64,000 nt of DNA, from positions 62,001-126,000 of IMG/VR virus record IMGVR_UViG_3300014720_000015. The stretch is one strand, 5' to 3'. The notes below the pieces were generated by a model. That model worked only from the letters and a program-made list of their open reading frames with translations. It was not told where the DNA came from and searched no databases. This document shows, piece by piece, positions 62,769-64,000 of the stretch. A program made the translations under genes and the position numbers. The DNA comes from a virus. The stretch's first letter is position 1. Every line of letters starts with the position of its first letter.

Positions 62769-63045
62769 TTGTGAACTTTGTGATAGGGAAAGGGAACTAA
62801 CCTTTCATCACTTGATTCCCAAGAAAGTACATTCCAGAAAATCGGTGAAAAAAATGCATAGCAAAGAAGTTATGCATAATTCTGGTATATTTGTTTGTGA
62901 TGATTGTCATAGGGCGATTCACAAGTTTTTTGACCACATCACTTTAGCTAGAGAATATTATTCGAAAGAATTGTTGCAACTAAGCAAAAAAATTGCTACA
63001 TTTGTATCATGGTTGAAAAAACAAGACAAAAGGGTGAAACTATGA
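62755..63045 (+). CDS. HNH endonuclease-like protein
   Basis: A 96-residue HNH protein: NCELCDRERELTFHHLIPKK and FVCDDCHRAIHKFFDH give the zinc Cys pairs, HH and final H-x3-H of the HNH fold. Small size fits a free-standing phage nuclease, perhaps linked to packaging or DNA degradation. Overlaps the thioesterase gene by 37 nt. Confidence 0.75.
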   Translation: MPINNCELCDRERELTFHHLIPKKVHSRKSVKKMHSKEVMHNSGIFVCDDCHRAIHKFFDHITLAREYYSKELLQLSKKIATFVSWLKKQDKRVKL

Positions 63046-63413
63046 AATTAATAGCAACGCATGTTGTTAAGAATTTTAATTTGGGTGTTCATGGAAATCT
63101 ATTCGGTGGTACAATTTTGTCATGGATAGATGAGGCTGGTGCTGTATATGCATCTGAAGAGGCATGTTCCACTAACATGGTAACTGTTGCGATGGATAAG
63201 GTTGAATTCATCAAACCAGTGAAGTTAGGTAGAATGGTTAAGATATATGGTGATACAGTTAAATTAGGTAACACGTCAATAACGGTGGCAATTGAAGCTA
63301 GGGTTTACAATCCCCATAATGATAAAGAATCATTGGTTTGCAAAACAAATATTACGTTTGTTAGAATCGATGCTGATGGTTCACCAATTCCAATCGTAAA
63401 AATTAATAAATAA
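63009..63413 (+). CDS. Acyl-CoA thioesterase, hotdog fold
   Basis: A 134-residue hotdog enzyme of the YciA/BFIT type: GNLFGGTILSWIDEAGAVYA holds the catalytic Asp helix, followed by MVTVAMDKVEFIKPVKLGRM. It should hydrolyse acyl-CoA. TACATTTG-TATC-ATG sets the start at 63009; an internal ATG at 63042 is possible. Unusual for a phage; may alter host lipid or acyl-CoA pools. Confidence 0.85.
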   Translation: MVEKTRQKGETMKLIATHVVKNFNLGVHGNLFGGTILSWIDEAGAVYASEEACSTNMVTVAMDKVEFIKPVKLGRMVKIYGDTVKLGNTSITVAIEARVYNPHNDKESLVCKTNITFVRIDADGSPIPIVKINK

Positions 63414-63616
63414 TGTCAGATAAAATAGAAATAACAAGAGAGTTTTTTGTGAAAATTTTAGTTGAAAAACTAACTAATATAAACGAAAATCTTTGTGAGG
63501 TTGACGAAATACTCTATAACGAAACACATAATAATAGCGGTGATTTATTTGATGAGTGGCAAAAAATACGTGAAGCAACCTTAGAAATTGAAGAATTAAT
63601 TGATGCACTTAAATAA
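63413..63616 (+). CDS. Small hypothetical protein
   Basis: A 67-residue acidic helical protein (LVEKLTNINENLCEVDEILY). ATG overlaps the thioesterase stop (TAATG). Unknown function. Confidence 0.55.
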   Translation: MSDKIEITREFFVKILVEKLTNINENLCEVDEILYNETHNNSGDLFDEWQKIREATLEIEELIDALK

Positions 63617-63624
63617 TAATTGAT

Positions 63625-64000
63625 ATGAAAGAAGAAAAATTTTATTCACAGGAAGAGATTGATGAAACAATCGCTAAGTTAAGAGATATTAGAAACACGT
63701 CAGATTTCACACATAAACAATATTGGGATTTACATGATGTGATTCAAGATTCATATCATTTCTCAGAAGAAGACTTTATTGAGTATGACTATATTCGTGA
63801 TAATATGTCATATTCGGATGTCACTGATTATTTAGATTATATGTCTGAAAGTAACTTACGTAATTTATTTGCTGAATATGGTTTTGAAGAGGGTTTTAAA
63901 GGTGAATCTATTAAGACTTTGGATGATGAATATAGGGTAAAGCTATTAACAAAGCTATTTAAGTACTTTACATCAACCAGAGAATTGGAGTCTTTTCTTG
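63625..64000 (+). CDS. Hypothetical protein, 3' end outside window
   Basis: An open frame from ATG 63625 to the right edge (125 codons). Very acidic and Tyr-rich (YSQEEIDETIAKLRDIRNTS; YDYIRDNMSYSDVTDYLDYM). No family recognised. Confidence 0.6.
   Translation, partial: MKEEKFYSQEEIDETIAKLRDIRNTSDFTHKQYWDLHDVIQDSYHFSEEDFIEYDYIRDNMSYSDVTDYLDYMSESNLRNLFAEYGFEEGFKGESIKTLDDEYRVKLLTKLFKYFTSTRELESFL

Noticed and set aside
1-64000. CRISPR arrays, rRNA genes, prophage-type integrase or att sites
   Set aside because: No regularly spaced repeats, no rRNA, and no integrase or recombinase gene other than homing-type nucleases and TnpB were seen.

Overview
This window reads as part of a large, T4-like lytic phage genome that infects a member of the Bacteroidota (probably a flavobacterium). 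It is AT-rich and densely packed, with almost all genes on the + strand. The host signature is in the promoters: dozens of genes carry the Bacteroidota -7 element TATATTTG, often with an upstream TTTGCAT block, and there are few Shine-Dalgarno sequences. The T4-like signature is in the gene content: SbcC/SbcD-like gp46/gp47, a sigma factor beside them, a RuvC-like resolvase, NrdC-type thioredoxin, zinc-finger/Toprim primase, dNMP kinase, T4 Rnl1-type RNA ligase, polynucleotide kinase, and long structural proteins.

Layout. 0-2.8 kb: two tail/baseplate proteins that share a C-terminal module. 2.9-12.3 kb: replication/recombination genes (resolvase, primase, an exonuclease split by a class 3 intein, gp47/gp46, sigma factor). 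12.3-20 kb: late genes (membrane protein, two amidase-2 domain proteins, a spanin-like pair, internal-core-like head proteins). 20-28.8 kb: small genes, a histone H1-like protein, Nudix, a DUF2828/Ro60-like vWA protein, DnaJ, a ClpP-like protease. 28.8-29.8 kb: tmRNA and an initiator-type tRNA. 29.8-32 kb: small genes separated by attC-like hairpins, resembling an integron cassette array. 32-45.9 kb: nucleotide and RNA metabolism (dNMP kinase, CCA-adding enzyme, PNK plus 2H phosphoesterase, CYTH, phosphoesterase, SAK-type HAD phosphatase, Rnl1, nucleotidyltransferases). 46-64 kb: more tRNA operons, glycan genes, homing-type nucleases, TnpB, a structured-RNA region and a degenerate terminase-like protein.

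The most striking system is the control of the tRNA genes. Four separate operons (starting near 35.65, 46.29, 49.99 and 58.56 kb) each begin with a promoter, a 27-32 codon leader ORF and an intrinsic terminator, followed by tRNAs. Each leader peptide is built almost entirely from the amino acids whose tRNAs follow it. The four operons split the 20 amino acids into four non-overlapping sets: His/Trp/Ser/Ile/Asn/Met/Arg; Cys/Val/Leu; Phe/Glu/Asp/Ala; Pro/Gln/Tyr/Thr/Gly/Lys. In all four, a segment at the end of the leader ORF is complementary to the 5' arm of the terminator, so an antiterminator can form when a ribosome stalls on the leader. This is the logic of trp/his attenuation applied to a full phage tRNA set. 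I know of no described example.

Other connected themes. The tRNAs do not encode CCA and the phage carries a CCA-adding enzyme and an RNA repair gene set. Several enzymes start with a short basic peptide ending in a T4 prohead-protease-like site (L/I-x-E) and are preceded by a second promoter-like motif (ATATTTAT), suggesting they are late proteins packaged in the head. Many genes place the start codon exactly 4 nt after the 8-mer promoter element, implying leaderless mRNAs. Functions are read from motifs only; no database search was possible.
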